A DNA stretch of 64,000 nt from assembly GCA_002394365.1 (NCBI GenBank), contig DGTQ01000023.1, positions 1 to 64,000 on the forward strand, written 5' to 3'. The notes under the pieces were generated by a model. That model saw only the letters and a list, made by a program, of their open reading frames with translations, did not search any database and was not told the origin of the DNA. The translations under genes and the position numbers were made by a program. Shown here piece after piece: positions 43,459 to 53,412 of the stretch; position 1 is the stretch's first letter, and each line of letters starts with the position of its first letter. Origin of the DNA: Prevotellaceae bacterium UBA4332. Lineage in GTDB: Bacteria; Bacteroidota; Bacteroidia; Bacteroidales; Bacteroidaceae.

Positions 43459-46400
43459 CTACATCGTAATACTCATCCCCTCGTGTGATTTTACAAAATC
43501 AACAAGTTGACGATTCACTTTTATTCCTGGCAAATTTGATACTAATGGTAAAGGAACAGGACTAAGCGTGTTGTCTCTTATAAAAAGCAAAAGTTTTGTC
43601 TTACCCTTTGATTCTGTAATTATCGTTGCAAGGTCTGCCAACACATTTTCTGCATTATGATTTCCTATTTCGTTAACATCGTTTTCGCCATTTTCTATAT
43701 TATCAGCATTTGTATTTTCATCACTTTCTCCCCTAATAGTATCAAGGTCTATATGTATTGTGAGACTTTCCATAAACTTATCTGTCACATCCTGCAAGAA
43801 GTCCACATTCTGCACCCTGAGATCAAAGACATTACTTCCACGGAACCTCTCCTGACACTTTAGCTTCACATATATTGAGCATCCATTTTGGAATTTTCCT
43901 TGCCAACGTGCCCATTCCTCGCCAAACATGGCAAGTTCGCCAACACCTTCAAAATCTTCTATGGTGACAATACCCATTGGCTTACCTGTTTTTGTAAAGC
44001 GAGAATTCACATCAGTTACTATGCCACCTACCGTCAGTATATCCTTCTTTGCCAACTCTGCCCTATCGGCATCCTTTCCTATGTCTGCACAAGAAGTATT
44101 ACACATACACTCCAATACAACTGCGAACTCGTCAAGCGGATGGGCAGACAAATATATACCAACGAGGTCACGTTCCTTGTTAAGTTTCTCAATAGCACTC
44201 CATTCTCCCGCTTTTGCAGGCTTAGGTTTAGATATCTCTATGCTATCAAAATCTCCAAACAAGGAGTTCTTCGAGGTTGCTTTTGCATTCTGATATTGTG
44301 CACCATAAACTGACAGCGCATCGATAAATTGATTGTATTTTGCCGTTGGCGCAACATATTGCTCACGAGTTATATTCCCCAATCCGTCAAGAGCACCAGA
44401 AAGTGCAAGACACTCCAATGCTTTCTTGTTCATAGCAGAAGACGGCACACGCTCCAACAAGTCATATATATCCCTATAAGGCCCGTTTTCATCACGCTCC
44501 TTTATGATAGCAACAGTAGCCGCTTCACTCATACCCTTTATGGCTGCAAGTCCAAAACGTATTTCTCCCTTCTTATTCACACCAAAATTAGCAAAAGACT
44601 CGTTCACGTCAGGCCCCTTGGTAGGTATGCCTAGAGCCTTACACTCGTCCATAAGTTTTGTTATTTCCTTAATGTCAGAACGACGTCGTGTCAACAGGGC
44701 TGCCATAAACTCAGCTGGGTAGTGCGCCTTGAGATAGGCTGTCTGGTAAGCTACCCATGAGTAACATGCTGCATGTGATTTATTGAAGGCATAAGATGCA
44801 AATTTCTCCCAGTCTGCCCATATTTTCTCAAGTACTTTCGGATCGTGTCCATTCTTCTTTCCACCTTCAATAAACTTCGGTTTCATCGCATCTACGATGT
44901 CCTTCTTCTTCTTACCCATTGCTTTTCGCAACGCATCACTCTCGCCTCGTGTAAAATTAGCAAGTTGACGAGAGAGCAACATTACCTGCTCCTGATATAC
45001 TGTAATACCATAGGTGTCCTTGAGATACTTTTCTGTAATGTCTATGTCATAGGTGATGGGTTCCCTACCATTCTTTCGTGCAATGAACGAAGGTATGTAG
45101 TCCATAGGTCCTGGACGATAGAGCGCATTCATTGCTATAAGGTCTTCAAACACAGTAGGATGAAGTTCTCGCAAGTATTTCTGCATACCAGCACTCTCAA
45201 ACTGAAAAGTACCTACCGTCTGTCCTCTTTGATATAACTGATAAGTAAGTTCGTCATCAATAGGTATATTGTCAAGGTCTATGTCTATGCCCCTTGTCAA
45301 CTTTACATTTTTCACCGCCTCTTTCTGCTCCGACAGTGTTTTCAGACCAAGGAAGTCCATCTTTATCAAGCCAGTTGACTCTATGACATGACCGTCATAT
45401 TGTGTTACAGCCGTCTTTGTATCAGGAAAGTCTGGGTCAACAGCTGTGCTCACTGGTACATGGTCGCTTATCGGATCGCGGCAGATAATGAAACCACAAG
45501 CATGTATGCCTGTGTTTCGGATGGTGCCTTCCAGCATCTTAGCATACTTGATTGTATTAGCTTCTGATGGCACAAGTGAGGCCTCAGCCTGTTGCAATTC
45601 AGGCGTTACCTTCAAATAGTTTACAAGTTTGGGCTTCATACCATCAGGCAGACGGTCTGGCATAGCCTTACACCATGCGTTTACTACTGCCAATGGCACT
45701 CTCTCTACCCTACCTACATCCTTTATTGCGTTCTTTGCTGCCATAGTACCGTAAGTAATGATATGAGCACAGTTCTCATGTCCGTATTTGTCCATTACCC
45801 ACTGCAGCACCTTCCCTCTTCCGTCATCGTCAAAATCGGTGTCAATATCAGGCAAAGATATACGATCAGGATTCAGAAAACGTTCAAACAGCAAATCATA
45901 TTTCAATGGATCAAGCTTGGTGATACCCAAGCAGTAAGCCACAACTGAACCTGCTGCCGAACCACGTCCTGGTCCAACCCAAACACCAAGTTCTTTTCTC
46001 GCACTGTTGATGAAGTCCTGCACTATGAGGAAGTAACCAGGAAAGCCCATCGTTTTCATTATGTGTAATTCAAAACGCACTCGTTCATCTACTTCATTGC
46101 TTATTCCATTTTCTGCTGCCCACGCAGAGAGCTCATTTGGTTGTAGCGGAGCATCTATTGTTACGTCTTTCTTACCATATATGCGAGCGGCACCCTCATA
46201 TGCCAACTTGCCCAAATAGTCTGCTTCAAACTTTATTCGGTATAATTTGTCATAACCACCCAGTTTCTTTATCTTTTTCTGTCCGTCTTCTTCTGAGAGT
46301 TGATTTTCACCCATTTCATCGGAGGTAAACTCCTTGTAGAGCATATTCTCCGTAAACTTTTCACGCCATTGTTCTTCCGTACCAAATTCCGACGGAATAG

Positions 46401-47319
46401 GGAAAAATGGCATTATAGGGTCTGACTCCAAGTCATATGTTTCTACCTTATCGAGTATCTCAAGAGTGTTGTCAAGGGCTTCAGGTACATCACTGAATAT
46501 TTCATTCATCTCCTCTTGTGTCTTGAACCACTCCTGTTTGGTGTAAAGCATGCGGTGTGGGTCATCAAGATCTTTGCCCGTTCCAAGACAGAGCAAGTGG
46601 TCATGAGCCTCAGCTGCATCTTTATCTATAAAATGGCAATCGTTAGTGCAGATAAGTTTTATACCATATTCCTTTGAGAATTCTATTAACTGCCTGTTAA
46701 CTTTCTGCTGCAAAGGGAAGGTTTCACGATTAGCGCGCAGATTGGGGTCTTTCACCTCATGGCGCTGCAGTTCCAGATAGAAATCTTCTCCCCACAGATT
46801 CTTGTGCCATTCTATAGCCTTTCTCGCCCCCTCAATATCGTCGGCAAGAATAAGTCTGGGTATCTCACCACCTATGCAAGCTGAGCACACTATAAGGTCC
46901 TCATGAAATCTCTCAAGATCTTTGTGGTCTGTGCGAGGCCTATGATAGAAACCATTCACCCAAGAGCGCGACACAAGTTTTATGAGATTTTTATATCCAT
47001 TAAGGTTCTTGGCAAGCACTATGAGATGCCATCCACTACGGTCTATCTGGTCATCCATGCGTTCCATACCTCGGCGAGCCACATACATCTCACATCCAAA
47101 TATAGGCTTAAAGGGTTCCTTTCCCTCTTTTTTGAGCTTTTTATTTATGCTGTTGCACTCATCAAACAGGTCTTTCACGCCAAACATATTACCATGGTCA
47201 GTTATTGCCATTCCGCGCATACCGTTATTCACGGCACGTTCTACCAAGTCTGCTACTTTGCTCTGACCATCGAGCAAGGAATAATGAGTGTGAGTATGTA
47301 GGTGTACAAAATTATGCAT
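43459..47319 (-). CDS. dnaE: DNA polymerase III alpha subunit
   Basis: The 1286-residue replicative polymerase has an N-terminal PHP domain (FVHLHTHTHYSLLDG, AITDHGNMFG), a catalytic core with GPGRGSAAGSVVAYCLGIT and PDIDTDFDDDGRG, the finger region GTFQFESAGM and NKSHAACYSWVAYQTAYLKAHYPAEFMAALL, and a C-terminal OB fold (VGGIVTDVNSRFTKTGKPM). The length fits DnaE1. A weak -7 element on the minus strand (TAACTTCG near 47335) precedes it by about 10 nt. Confidence 0.98.
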   Translation of the reverse strand: MHNFVHLHTHTHYSLLDGQSKVADLVERAVNNGMRGMAITDHGNMFGVKDLFDECNSINKKLKKEGKEPFKPIFGCEMYVARRGMERMDDQIDRSGWHLIVLAKNLNGYKNLIKLVSRSWVNGFYHRPRTDHKDLERFHEDLIVCSACIGGEIPRLILADDIEGARKAIEWHKNLWGEDFYLELQRHEVKDPNLRANRETFPLQQKVNRQLIEFSKEYGIKLICTNDCHFIDKDAAEAHDHLLCLGTGKDLDDPHRMLYTKQEWFKTQEEMNEIFSDVPEALDNTLEILDKVETYDLESDPIMPFFPIPSEFGTEEQWREKFTENMLYKEFTSDEMGENQLSEEDGQKKIKKLGGYDKLYRIKFEADYLGKLAYEGAARIYGKKDVTIDAPLQPNELSAWAAENGISNEVDERVRFELHIMKTMGFPGYFLIVQDFINSARKELGVWVGPGRGSAAGSVVAYCLGITKLDPLKYDLLFERFLNPDRISLPDIDTDFDDDGRGKVLQWVMDKYGHENCAHIITYGTMAAKNAIKDVGRVERVPLAVVNAWCKAMPDRLPDGMKPKLVNYLKVTPELQQAEASLVPSEANTIKYAKMLEGTIRNTGIHACGFIICRDPISDHVPVSTAVDPDFPDTKTAVTQYDGHVIESTGLIKMDFLGLKTLSEQKEAVKNVKLTRGIDIDLDNIPIDDELTYQLYQRGQTVGTFQFESAGMQKYLRELHPTVFEDLIAMNALYRPGPMDYIPSFIARKNGREPITYDIDITEKYLKDTYGITVYQEQVMLLSRQLANFTRGESDALRKAMGKKKKDIVDAMKPKFIEGGKKNGHDPKVLEKIWADWEKFASYAFNKSHAACYSWVAYQTAYLKAHYPAEFMAALLTRRRSDIKEITKLMDECKALGIPTKGPDVNESFANFGVNKKGEIRFGLAAIKGMSEAATVAIIKERDENGPYRDIYDLLERVPSSAMNKKALECLALSGALDGLGNITREQYVAPTAKYNQFIDALSVYGAQYQNAKATSKNSLFGDFDSIEISKPKPAKAGEWSAIEKLNKERDLVGIYLSAHPLDEFAVVLECMCNTSCADIGKDADRAELAKKDILTVGGIVTDVNSRFTKTGKPMGIVTIEDFEGVGELAMFGEEWARWQGKFQNGCSIYVKLKCQERFRGSNVFDLRVQNVDFLQDVTDKFMESLTIHIDLDTIRGESDENTNADNIENGENDVNEIGNHNAENVLADLATIITESKGKTKLLLFIRDNTLSPVPLPLVSNLPGIKVNRQLVDFVKSHEGMSITM

Positions 47320-47430
47320 AGTGACTGCGAAGTTACAAAAAATACTTCATTAAAGGGAATAAGGTAGGTCTTTTTCAAAAGAAAAACAACATATTTATCT
47401 CTTTTATTTGTACGTTTCACTATTTTTCAT

Positions 47431-47438
47431 TAACTTTG
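47431..47438 (+). promoter_or_regulatory. Promoter of the psd-pssA-tadA operon
   Basis: TAACTTTG lies 20 nt behind TTTG (47407-47410), which is the standard layout, and 16 nt before psd. Confidence 0.8.
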
Positions 47439-47454
47439 CATAAAATAGAGTATT

Positions 47455-48165
47455 ATGGGAGAAAAATTGAATAAGCTCAGAAAGATAAAGAAGGTAAAGA
47501 ATATTCGCTTCCACCACGAGGGTGTAAACACTCTCGTTTATAGTGCCATGATTCTTATAGCCATTGGTGTTATACTATGGCGCTCCTTCGAAAGTCATGT
47601 ACCTTTCTACATCTTTGTGGCTATCTTCGGACCTATATGGTGCATAGTACTCAATTTCTTCCGTTGCCCCAAACGTCGTTTTGACAGAGAGGATACTGAG
47701 GGCTTGATTATAGCTCCAGCCGATGGTCATATTGTGGTTATTGAGGAGGTTGATGAAAACCAGTATTTCCATGAAAAAAGAAAGATGGTGAGTATTTTCA
47801 TGAGTCTATGGAATGTACACGCCAACTGGTTTCCTGTTGATGGCACAGTGAAGATGGTGAAGCACAAGAATGGTAAGTTTCATAAGGCATGGTTGCCTAA
47901 AGCAGCAGAGGAGAACGAGATGACAGATGTCATCATCACTACCCCCGATGGCACTGATATCCTTTGTCGACAGATAGCGGGAGCTATGGCTCGACGTATA
48001 GTCACCTATGCCAAGGAAGGTGACATATGCTACATTGACGAGCACTTAGGTTTCATCAAATTTGGTTCGCGTGTTGACCTATATTTGCCTCTCAATACGG
48101 AAATAAAGGTTACTATGGGACAAAGCACCACAGGCAATCAAACCATCATCGGAACACTAAAGTAG
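47455..48165 (+). CDS. psd: Phosphatidylserine decarboxylase, short proenzyme form
   Basis: The 236-residue inner-membrane enzyme makes phosphatidylethanolamine. Two N-terminal membrane helices (about 27-68) are followed by APADGHIVVIEEV and the self-cleavage site FGSRVDLYLP (Gly204-Ser205), where the pyruvoyl group forms. This is the short PSD type common in Bacteroidetes. pssA, 25 nt downstream, makes its substrate. Confidence 0.96.
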   Translation: MGEKLNKLRKIKKVKNIRFHHEGVNTLVYSAMILIAIGVILWRSFESHVPFYIFVAIFGPIWCIVLNFFRCPKRRFDREDTEGLIIAPADGHIVVIEEVDENQYFHEKRKMVSIFMSLWNVHANWFPVDGTVKMVKHKNGKFHKAWLPKAAEENEMTDVIITTPDGTDILCRQIAGAMARRIVTYAKEGDICYIDEHLGFIKFGSRVDLYLPLNTEIKVTMGQSTTGNQTIIGTLK

Positions 48166-48190
48166 TTCATAGTGCATATTTATTCTTACT

Positions 48191-48958
48191 ATGAAAAAGC
48201 ATATACCAAATATGATAACCTGTTGCAACCTCATCTGCGGTTGCATAGCCACGACACACGCAATCACCGGGCATCCTGCGATGGCCTTGCTCTTTATTAT
48301 TCTTGGCGCAACATTTGATTTCTTTGATGGCATGACGGCAAGACTCCTCCATGTTTCAAGCGAAATTGGCAAAGAACTTGATTCCCTTGCTGACGACGTA
48401 ACCTTTGGTGTCGCACCATCTTGCATCATATTTTATGAACTGCAAGTTGTTGACTATCCCATGTCAAACTTGAATGCTCAATCTTCAATGCTCAGTTTCC
48501 AATTTAGTGAGGTAATCCCATATCTTGCCTTTCTCGTGGCAGCACTTAGTGCAGTAAGGTTAGCAAAATTCAATCTCGACACTCGACAAACCACATCTTT
48601 CATAGGTCTGCCTACGCCTGCCAATGCTCTTTTCTGGGGGTCGCTGATAGTAGGTTTTGGACCTATTCTTGAGCAATACAATTGGTTTGCTCCCCTGCTT
48701 GTAGTTGGTATCTTCCTTAGTTCCTGGATACTTGTAGCAGAAGTACCGATGTTTGCACTCAAGTTCAAGCATTGGGGATTCAAGGACAACGAACTTAAAT
48801 ATTTTTTCATCTGCTTCTCAGCAATGGTGCTCCTCGCCACTATCATCATCGGCCTTATTACAGACCAGACTAACATCTGCTACTCTGGCTTCTCAATAAT
48901 AATCGTAGCCTACGTTCTAATCAGTATTTACGATGACAGACGAAGACAACATGCGTAA
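48191..48958 (+). CDS. pssA: CDP-diacylglycerol-serine O-phosphatidyltransferase
   Basis: The 255-residue membrane enzyme makes phosphatidylserine. The CDP-alcohol phosphotransferase signature D-G-x2-A-R-x8-G-x3-D-x3-D is complete (DGMTARLLHVSSEIGKELD followed by SLAD). About seven membrane helices follow. It overlaps tadA by 26 nt. Confidence 0.96.
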   Translation: MKKHIPNMITCCNLICGCIATTHAITGHPAMALLFIILGATFDFFDGMTARLLHVSSEIGKELDSLADDVTFGVAPSCIIFYELQVVDYPMSNLNAQSSMLSFQFSEVIPYLAFLVAALSAVRLAKFNLDTRQTTSFIGLPTPANALFWGSLIVGFGPILEQYNWFAPLLVVGIFLSSWILVAEVPMFALKFKHWGFKDNELKYFFICFSAMVLLATIIIGLITDQTNICYSGFSIIIVAYVLISIYDDRRRQHA

Positions 48959-49364
48959 GGCTCTAGCTGAGGCAGAACGAGCAGCAATAGAGGACGAGGT
49001 ACCTATTGGTGCCGTTGTCGTGTGCAGAGGTCGAATCATAGCTCGCACTCACAACCTTACTGAAACGCTCCATGACGTAACGGCTCATGCCGAGATGCAG
49101 GCCATAACAGCAGCCGCTAATGCTTTGGGAGGCAAATACCTGCAAGACTGCACCATGTACGTCACTGTTGAGCCCTGTCCCATGTGCGCAGGAGCCTTAG
49201 GATGGTCACAGATAGCACGCATCGTCTATGGTGCTCCAGATGACAAACGAGGCTTTCGCCAATATTCACCAAAGGTTCTCCACCCCAAGACGGAAATCGT
49301 TGGTGGTATACTCGAGAGGGAATGTCAGGAGATAATGAAGGATTTTTTTAAGAGAAAGAGATAA
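48933..49364 (+). CDS. tadA: tRNA adenosine(34) deaminase / nucleoside deaminase (TadA type)
   Basis: The 143-residue protein has the zinc/catalytic motifs HAEM (H52, E54) and PCPMCAGA (C82, C85), the IPIGAVVV-like start and the RIVYGAPDDKRG region. These are typical for TadA, which converts A34 to inosine in tRNA-Arg. Guanine deaminase is a related option. The start overlaps the pssA end by 26 nt; the ATG at 48951 would shorten the overlap. Confidence 0.92.
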   Translation: MTDEDNMRKALAEAERAAIEDEVPIGAVVVCRGRIIARTHNLTETLHDVTAHAEMQAITAAANALGGKYLQDCTMYVTVEPCPMCAGALGWSQIARIVYGAPDDKRGFRQYSPKVLHPKTEIVGGILERECQEIMKDFFKRKR

Positions 49365-49385
49365 ACCCTAACTAACACCACATTT

Positions 49386-49808
49386 ATGTCATTACCACTT
49401 CTTTGGACAATCGTATTCTTCGGATGCTTGATTATTGAGTTGAGCAGCGGAGACTTCTATTTCGTATGCTTTGCCCTCGGAGCCATAGCATCGCTTGTGC
49501 TCTCATTCTTTGATGTTTCTTTACTCACACAGATTTTCGTGTGGGCAATAGCTTCAGTTATATGTCTCGTCTTTGTCAGGCCATCACTTATCAAGCGTCT
49601 TCACAACAAGAAAGAACGCAAGAGTAATGCCGATGCTCTCATAGGGCGTTCTGGCACCGTCATTGATACCATTCCTGCTAACGGCCATGGTTACGTGCAA
49701 ATAGATGGGGACCAGTGGCGTAGTATCTCTGCCGATAATACTGAGATACCCAAGGGGACAAACGTAACAGTGGTGGATAGAGAAAGTATTGTATTAACAG
49801 TAAAATAA
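49386..49808 (+). CDS. NfeD-like membrane protein
   Basis: The 140-residue protein has two or three membrane helices within residues 1-70 and a C-terminal OB-fold domain (ALIGRSGTVIDTIPANGHGYVQIDGDQWRSIS) typical for the NfeD family. NfeD proteins pair with SPFH/stomatin proteins; the partner starts 7 nt downstream. Confidence 0.9.
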   Translation: MSLPLLWTIVFFGCLIIELSSGDFYFVCFALGAIASLVLSFFDVSLLTQIFVWAIASVICLVFVRPSLIKRLHNKKERKSNADALIGRSGTVIDTIPANGHGYVQIDGDQWRSISADNTEIPKGTNVTVVDRESIVLTVK

Positions 49809-49815
49809 TGTCTTT

Positions 49816-50769
49816 ATGGAATTCTTCACAGGTTTAATCATTGTGCTGCTCGTTCTTGCAGCCATCGTCTTGAAAAAGACCATTATCATTATCCCTCAGT
49901 CTGAGACCAAGATTGTTGAAAGACTGGGAAAGTATTACCAAACACTTGAGCCTGGCATCAACTTTATCATCCCTTTTATCGACAGGGCCAAGGAGATGGT
50001 AGCTATGAGTAGAGGACGCTATGTAATGACCGATAACATAGACCTTCGCGAACAGGTGTATGATTTCGACCGTCAGAACGTTATCACCAAGGATAACATC
50101 CAAATGGAAATCAATGCTCTGCTTTACTTCCAGATTGTAGACCCCTTCAAGGCTGTTTATGAAATCAACAATCTGCCTAACGCTATCGAGAAACTCACCC
50201 AAACTACCTTACGTAACATTATCGGTGAGATGGAACTTGATCAAACGCTCACCTCGCGTGACACCATCAACACCAAACTACGTGCCGTACTCGATGATGC
50301 TACAAACAAGTGGGGTATCAAGGTCAATCGTGTAGAGCTTCAAGATATCATCCCACCATCTACCGTTCTTCAAGCCATGGAGAAACAGATGCAAGCAGAG
50401 CGTAACAAACGTGCAACAATCCTTACATCAGAGGGCGAGAAACAAGCTGTCATTCTTAAGTCTGAGGCCGACAAGACTGCTGCCATTAATCGTGCTGAAG
50501 CTACTAAGCAACAAGAAATACTGAGGGCCGAGGGTGAGGCACAGGCTCGCATTCGCAAGGCTGAGGCAGAGGCTATCGCCATCGACAAGATTACGGAGGC
50601 TGTAGGTAAGAGTACCAATCCAGCCAACTACCTCCTTGCCCAAAAATACATACAAACCCTGCAGGATATAGCCAAGGGTAATGATACCAAGACTGTATAT
50701 CTCCCTTATGAGGCTACAAACCTTATGGGTTCTATAGGAGGAATAAAAGATCTCTTTAAGAATTCGTAG
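49816..50769 (+). CDS. SPFH/band 7 (stomatin-like) membrane protein
   Basis: The 317-residue protein has an N-terminal membrane anchor (about 2-25), an SPFH domain (about 30-190; VERLGKYYQTLEPGINFIIPF, WGIKVNRVELQDI) and a long Ala/Glu/Lys helix (RNKRATILTSEGEKQAVILKSEADK) that forms oligomers. It matches the QmcA/HflK-like stomatin group. It is the last gene of the psd operon and forms a membrane microdomain pair with the NfeD-like protein. Confidence 0.94.
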   Translation: MEFFTGLIIVLLVLAAIVLKKTIIIIPQSETKIVERLGKYYQTLEPGINFIIPFIDRAKEMVAMSRGRYVMTDNIDLREQVYDFDRQNVITKDNIQMEINALLYFQIVDPFKAVYEINNLPNAIEKLTQTTLRNIIGEMELDQTLTSRDTINTKLRAVLDDATNKWGIKVNRVELQDIIPPSTVLQAMEKQMQAERNKRATILTSEGEKQAVILKSEADKTAAINRAEATKQQEILRAEGEAQARIRKAEAEAIAIDKITEAVGKSTNPANYLLAQKYIQTLQDIAKGNDTKTVYLPYEATNLMGSIGGIKDLFKNS

Positions 50770-50772
50770 AAT

Positions 50773-50803
50773 AAAAAATCCCCGCAGGCAGCGGGGATTT
50801 TTT
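50773..50803. terminator. Bidirectional terminator after the SPFH gene
   Basis: AAAAAATCCCCGC-AGGCA-GCGGGGATTTTTT. It is shared by the SPFH gene and the convergent dehydratase gene, whose stop touches it. Confidence 0.95.
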
Positions 50804-52694
50804 ATTTATCAAGCACCTCGTACTTTGAATGTTGACTTCTGTATTCTGGCACTATCTCCTTCATCTTCTTTACTATCGCCATGTCATCATAGCCCAGAGA
50901 TAACTCATAGAGTTCCTTCTCGTTTTTCAACGCTTCCTTATAATCACACTCCCTCACTGCAGCTATCCTTATCTTTGGGTGGTTCGTAGGCTTGGTTAGC
51001 TCTGCATCATTGAGTACCTCCTCGTAGAGTTTCTCTCCATCGCGTAGTCCAGTGAATACTATCTTCACGTCCTGAGCGCCACTAAGGTCTATCATGCGCT
51101 GTGCCAGATTGGCTATACGCACAGGCTTACCCATGTCAAAGACGAATATCTCGCCTCCGTTGCCCATCGTACCAGCCTCCAACACTAATTGACAAGCTTC
51201 TGGTATGAGCATGAAATAACGTATTATATCTGGGTGAGTTACTGTTATTGGTCCACCCTTCCTTATCTGCTCTCGGAACAGGGGTATCACAGACCCGTTA
51301 GAACCCAACACATTACCAAAGCGTGTAGTGATAAACTGTGTCTGTTTGTTCTCCTTTGCCTTGTTCAGACTCTGGCAGTAGATCTCGCAGATACGCTTTG
51401 AACAACCCATCACATTAGTAGGATTCACAGCCTTGTCCGTACTAATCATCACAAATTTCTTTGTGCCATACTTCACTGCGAGGTCGGCCACCACGCGCGT
51501 ACCATATATGTTATTTTGCACCGCTATCGCAGGGTTATTCTCCATCATCGGCACATGTTTGTATGCTGCAGCATGGAATACATACTCAGGCTTATACTTG
51601 CTGAACAACTGTTCCATGTGCGTAGCATTGGAAATATTGCCCACCACTGTCTCACAAGGTATCTCTGGGTATTTATTCTGCATAAAGAGCCTTATGTCGT
51701 GCATAGGTGTCTCAGCCTGGTCTATCAACACAAGATGTAATGGATCATAACGTGCCACCTGCCTTACCATTTCACTGCCTATAGAACCTGCAGCACCAGT
51801 AATGAGAATGCGCTTACCACACAACATTGCTCCTATAGCTGGCATATCAACTTCAATTTTCTCCCTTGGCAAGAGGTCCTCTATGTCCACCTCTCTCAGT
51901 TGCGTGGGTCTTATCTCCTTCGTAGTGTCCCATTCCTCAGCATTAGGCACTATCAGTATGCGTATGCCAGCCTTTATGAGAGCATTCTGCAATTCAGTCT
52001 TGTCTCTGAACTTTTCTTGTTGCAGCGGACTCACGATTAGCACCTTAGCACCCGAATCAACTATGATGCGTACTGTATTGGGACCATCCATGTAAACCTT
52101 CCTGCCCATCAGATATTTTGACTCCAGCACGCTGTCGTTGCTTATAAAGCCTCTCAACACATACTTGCTTTCAGCATCCCTGAAGGAGCGGGCTATAGCT
52201 ATGGCACCTTCATGAGCACCATATACGAAAGCACCTATCCTCCTGTGCCCCATAAAGAGTGCCTCATAGGTATACTTTATCACAATCCTCATGCCCCACT
52301 GCGCCATCAGCGTCATTGCCAACATCAAGCCTATGGTAAGCCATCTCAGGTGCTCTGCCATGAAACTTTGGGGGTAGTTGCTATCCACTATACCAAAACA
52401 TATCGCCATCAGTATGCCACCCAGCGCTACCGACTGCAACACCCTCATGAAGTCTATCGTCGTCGTATAACGTATTATGCCACTATAGGTATGAAATATC
52501 CTCATGCCTATCATGAACAAAGGCACAGCAGCAAGCCACATTAAGACGTGGTCCCAAAAGTGTCTGGCAAGGCTCGAACCACCCTGCACTACGTATGTTG
52601 CAATAAGACCAGCTACAATTACCGTCAGACTATCTATAATCAAGATAACCCAATAAGGCAACGTTTTCTTAGTAAAATATTCAGGTATAACCAT
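50802..52694 (-). CDS. WbpM/CapD-type nucleotide-sugar 4,6-dehydratase, membrane-bound
   Basis: The 630-residue protein has four N-terminal membrane helices (about 15-140) and a CoA/NAD-binding-like middle. The SDR domain has ITGAAGSIGSEMVRQV (near 298) and STDKAVNPTNVMGCSKR (near 420), where Met replaces the usual catalytic Tyr, as in WbpM and FlaA1 relatives. It makes 4-keto-6-deoxy UDP-sugars for capsule or O-antigen. It stands apart from the sugar-phosphate transferase at the right edge. Confidence 0.94.
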   Translation of the reverse strand: MVIPEYFTKKTLPYWVILIIDSLTVIVAGLIATYVVQGGSSLARHFWDHVLMWLAAVPLFMIGMRIFHTYSGIIRYTTTIDFMRVLQSVALGGILMAICFGIVDSNYPQSFMAEHLRWLTIGLMLAMTLMAQWGMRIVIKYTYEALFMGHRRIGAFVYGAHEGAIAIARSFRDAESKYVLRGFISNDSVLESKYLMGRKVYMDGPNTVRIIVDSGAKVLIVSPLQQEKFRDKTELQNALIKAGIRILIVPNAEEWDTTKEIRPTQLREVDIEDLLPREKIEVDMPAIGAMLCGKRILITGAAGSIGSEMVRQVARYDPLHLVLIDQAETPMHDIRLFMQNKYPEIPCETVVGNISNATHMEQLFSKYKPEYVFHAAAYKHVPMMENNPAIAVQNNIYGTRVVADLAVKYGTKKFVMISTDKAVNPTNVMGCSKRICEIYCQSLNKAKENKQTQFITTRFGNVLGSNGSVIPLFREQIRKGGPITVTHPDIIRYFMLIPEACQLVLEAGTMGNGGEIFVFDMGKPVRIANLAQRMIDLSGAQDVKIVFTGLRDGEKLYEEVLNDAELTKPTNHPKIRIAAVRECDYKEALKNEKELYELSLGYDDMAIVKKMKEIVPEYRSQHSKYEVLDK

Positions 52695-52719
52695 ATCCTT
52701 TCAGGCGTTAAAATCGCTA

Positions 52720-52727
52720 CAAAGTTA
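52720..52727 (-). promoter_or_regulatory. -7 promoter element of the dehydratase gene
   Basis: The minus strand reads TAACTTTG, 25 nt before the start codon. It is divergent from the phosphatase promoter. Confidence 0.7.
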
Positions 52728-52791
52728 CAAAAAATCTGGAAAGAAAAAAGAATTTTCTCACTTTTTTTTCTTCTATCTCATTTTTTCTTCA

Positions 52792-52799
52792 TATTTTTG
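52792..52799 (+). promoter_or_regulatory. -7 promoter element of the tyrosine phosphatase gene
   Basis: TATTTTTG is followed by GCAT, 35 nt before the ATG. Confidence 0.65.
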
Positions 52800-52834
52800 C
52801 ATTACGCTTCCGACTTTTTTATACAAACACATAT

Positions 52835-53296
52835 ATGAAACGAATTCTCTTCGTCTGTCATGGCAACATCTGTCGCTCTCCTATGGCAGAATATATAATG
52901 AAACATCTCGTAGAGCAGTCTGACCTCGTAAGCGAGTTTGAGATAGCATCAGCAGCTACCTCCACTGAGGAAATTGGCAACCCCATATATCCACCAGCTC
53001 GACGCAAACTCGCCGAGCATGGCATCAGCTGCGATGGACACCACGCACGTCAACTCACTCGAGCCGACTATGCTTATTACGACCTGCTTATAGGTATGGA
53101 CAAGTACAATATCCGCAATATGCAACGCATGTGTGGTGGCGACACCGATGAGAAAATCAGCCTCCTGCTTGACCACGTCTCAGGACGTGAAGGCACATCA
53201 GTAGCTGACCCCTGGTACACTGGCGACTTCGAAGCCACATGGCACGACTGTCTCGATGGGTGCACAGCATTGCTTAGCTCTATTGACAATCCATAG
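52835..53296 (+). CDS. Low-molecular-weight protein-tyrosine phosphatase
   Basis: The 153-residue enzyme has the P-loop VCHGNICRSPMAE (CX5R with C8 and R14) and the acid loop DPWYTGDFEATW (Asp). Such enzymes often dephosphorylate capsule tyrosine kinases. It is divergent from a polysaccharide dehydratase, which fits, but no kinase is in view. Confidence 0.95.
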   Translation: MKRILFVCHGNICRSPMAEYIMKHLVEQSDLVSEFEIASAATSTEEIGNPIYPPARRKLAEHGISCDGHHARQLTRADYAYYDLLIGMDKYNIRNMQRMCGGDTDEKISLLLDHVSGREGTSVADPWYTGDFEATWHDCLDGCTALLSSIDNP

Positions 53297-53376
53297 CCCT
53301 CAGTTAAAAAAACTTAATAAAACCTCCCCTTACCCTAATTCTTCACTCTTCATTCTTCATTCTTCATTTTTTTTAG

Positions 53377-53384
53377 TACCTTTG
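53377..53384 (+). promoter_or_regulatory. -7 promoter element of the tRNA gene
   Basis: TACCTTTG lies 28 nt before the mature tRNA start. The stretch before it contains CTTCATTCTTCATTCTTCATT repeats. Confidence 0.65.
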
Positions 53385-53412
53385 CACCCGCAAATGAAAA
53401 TTTGCTGTTGTT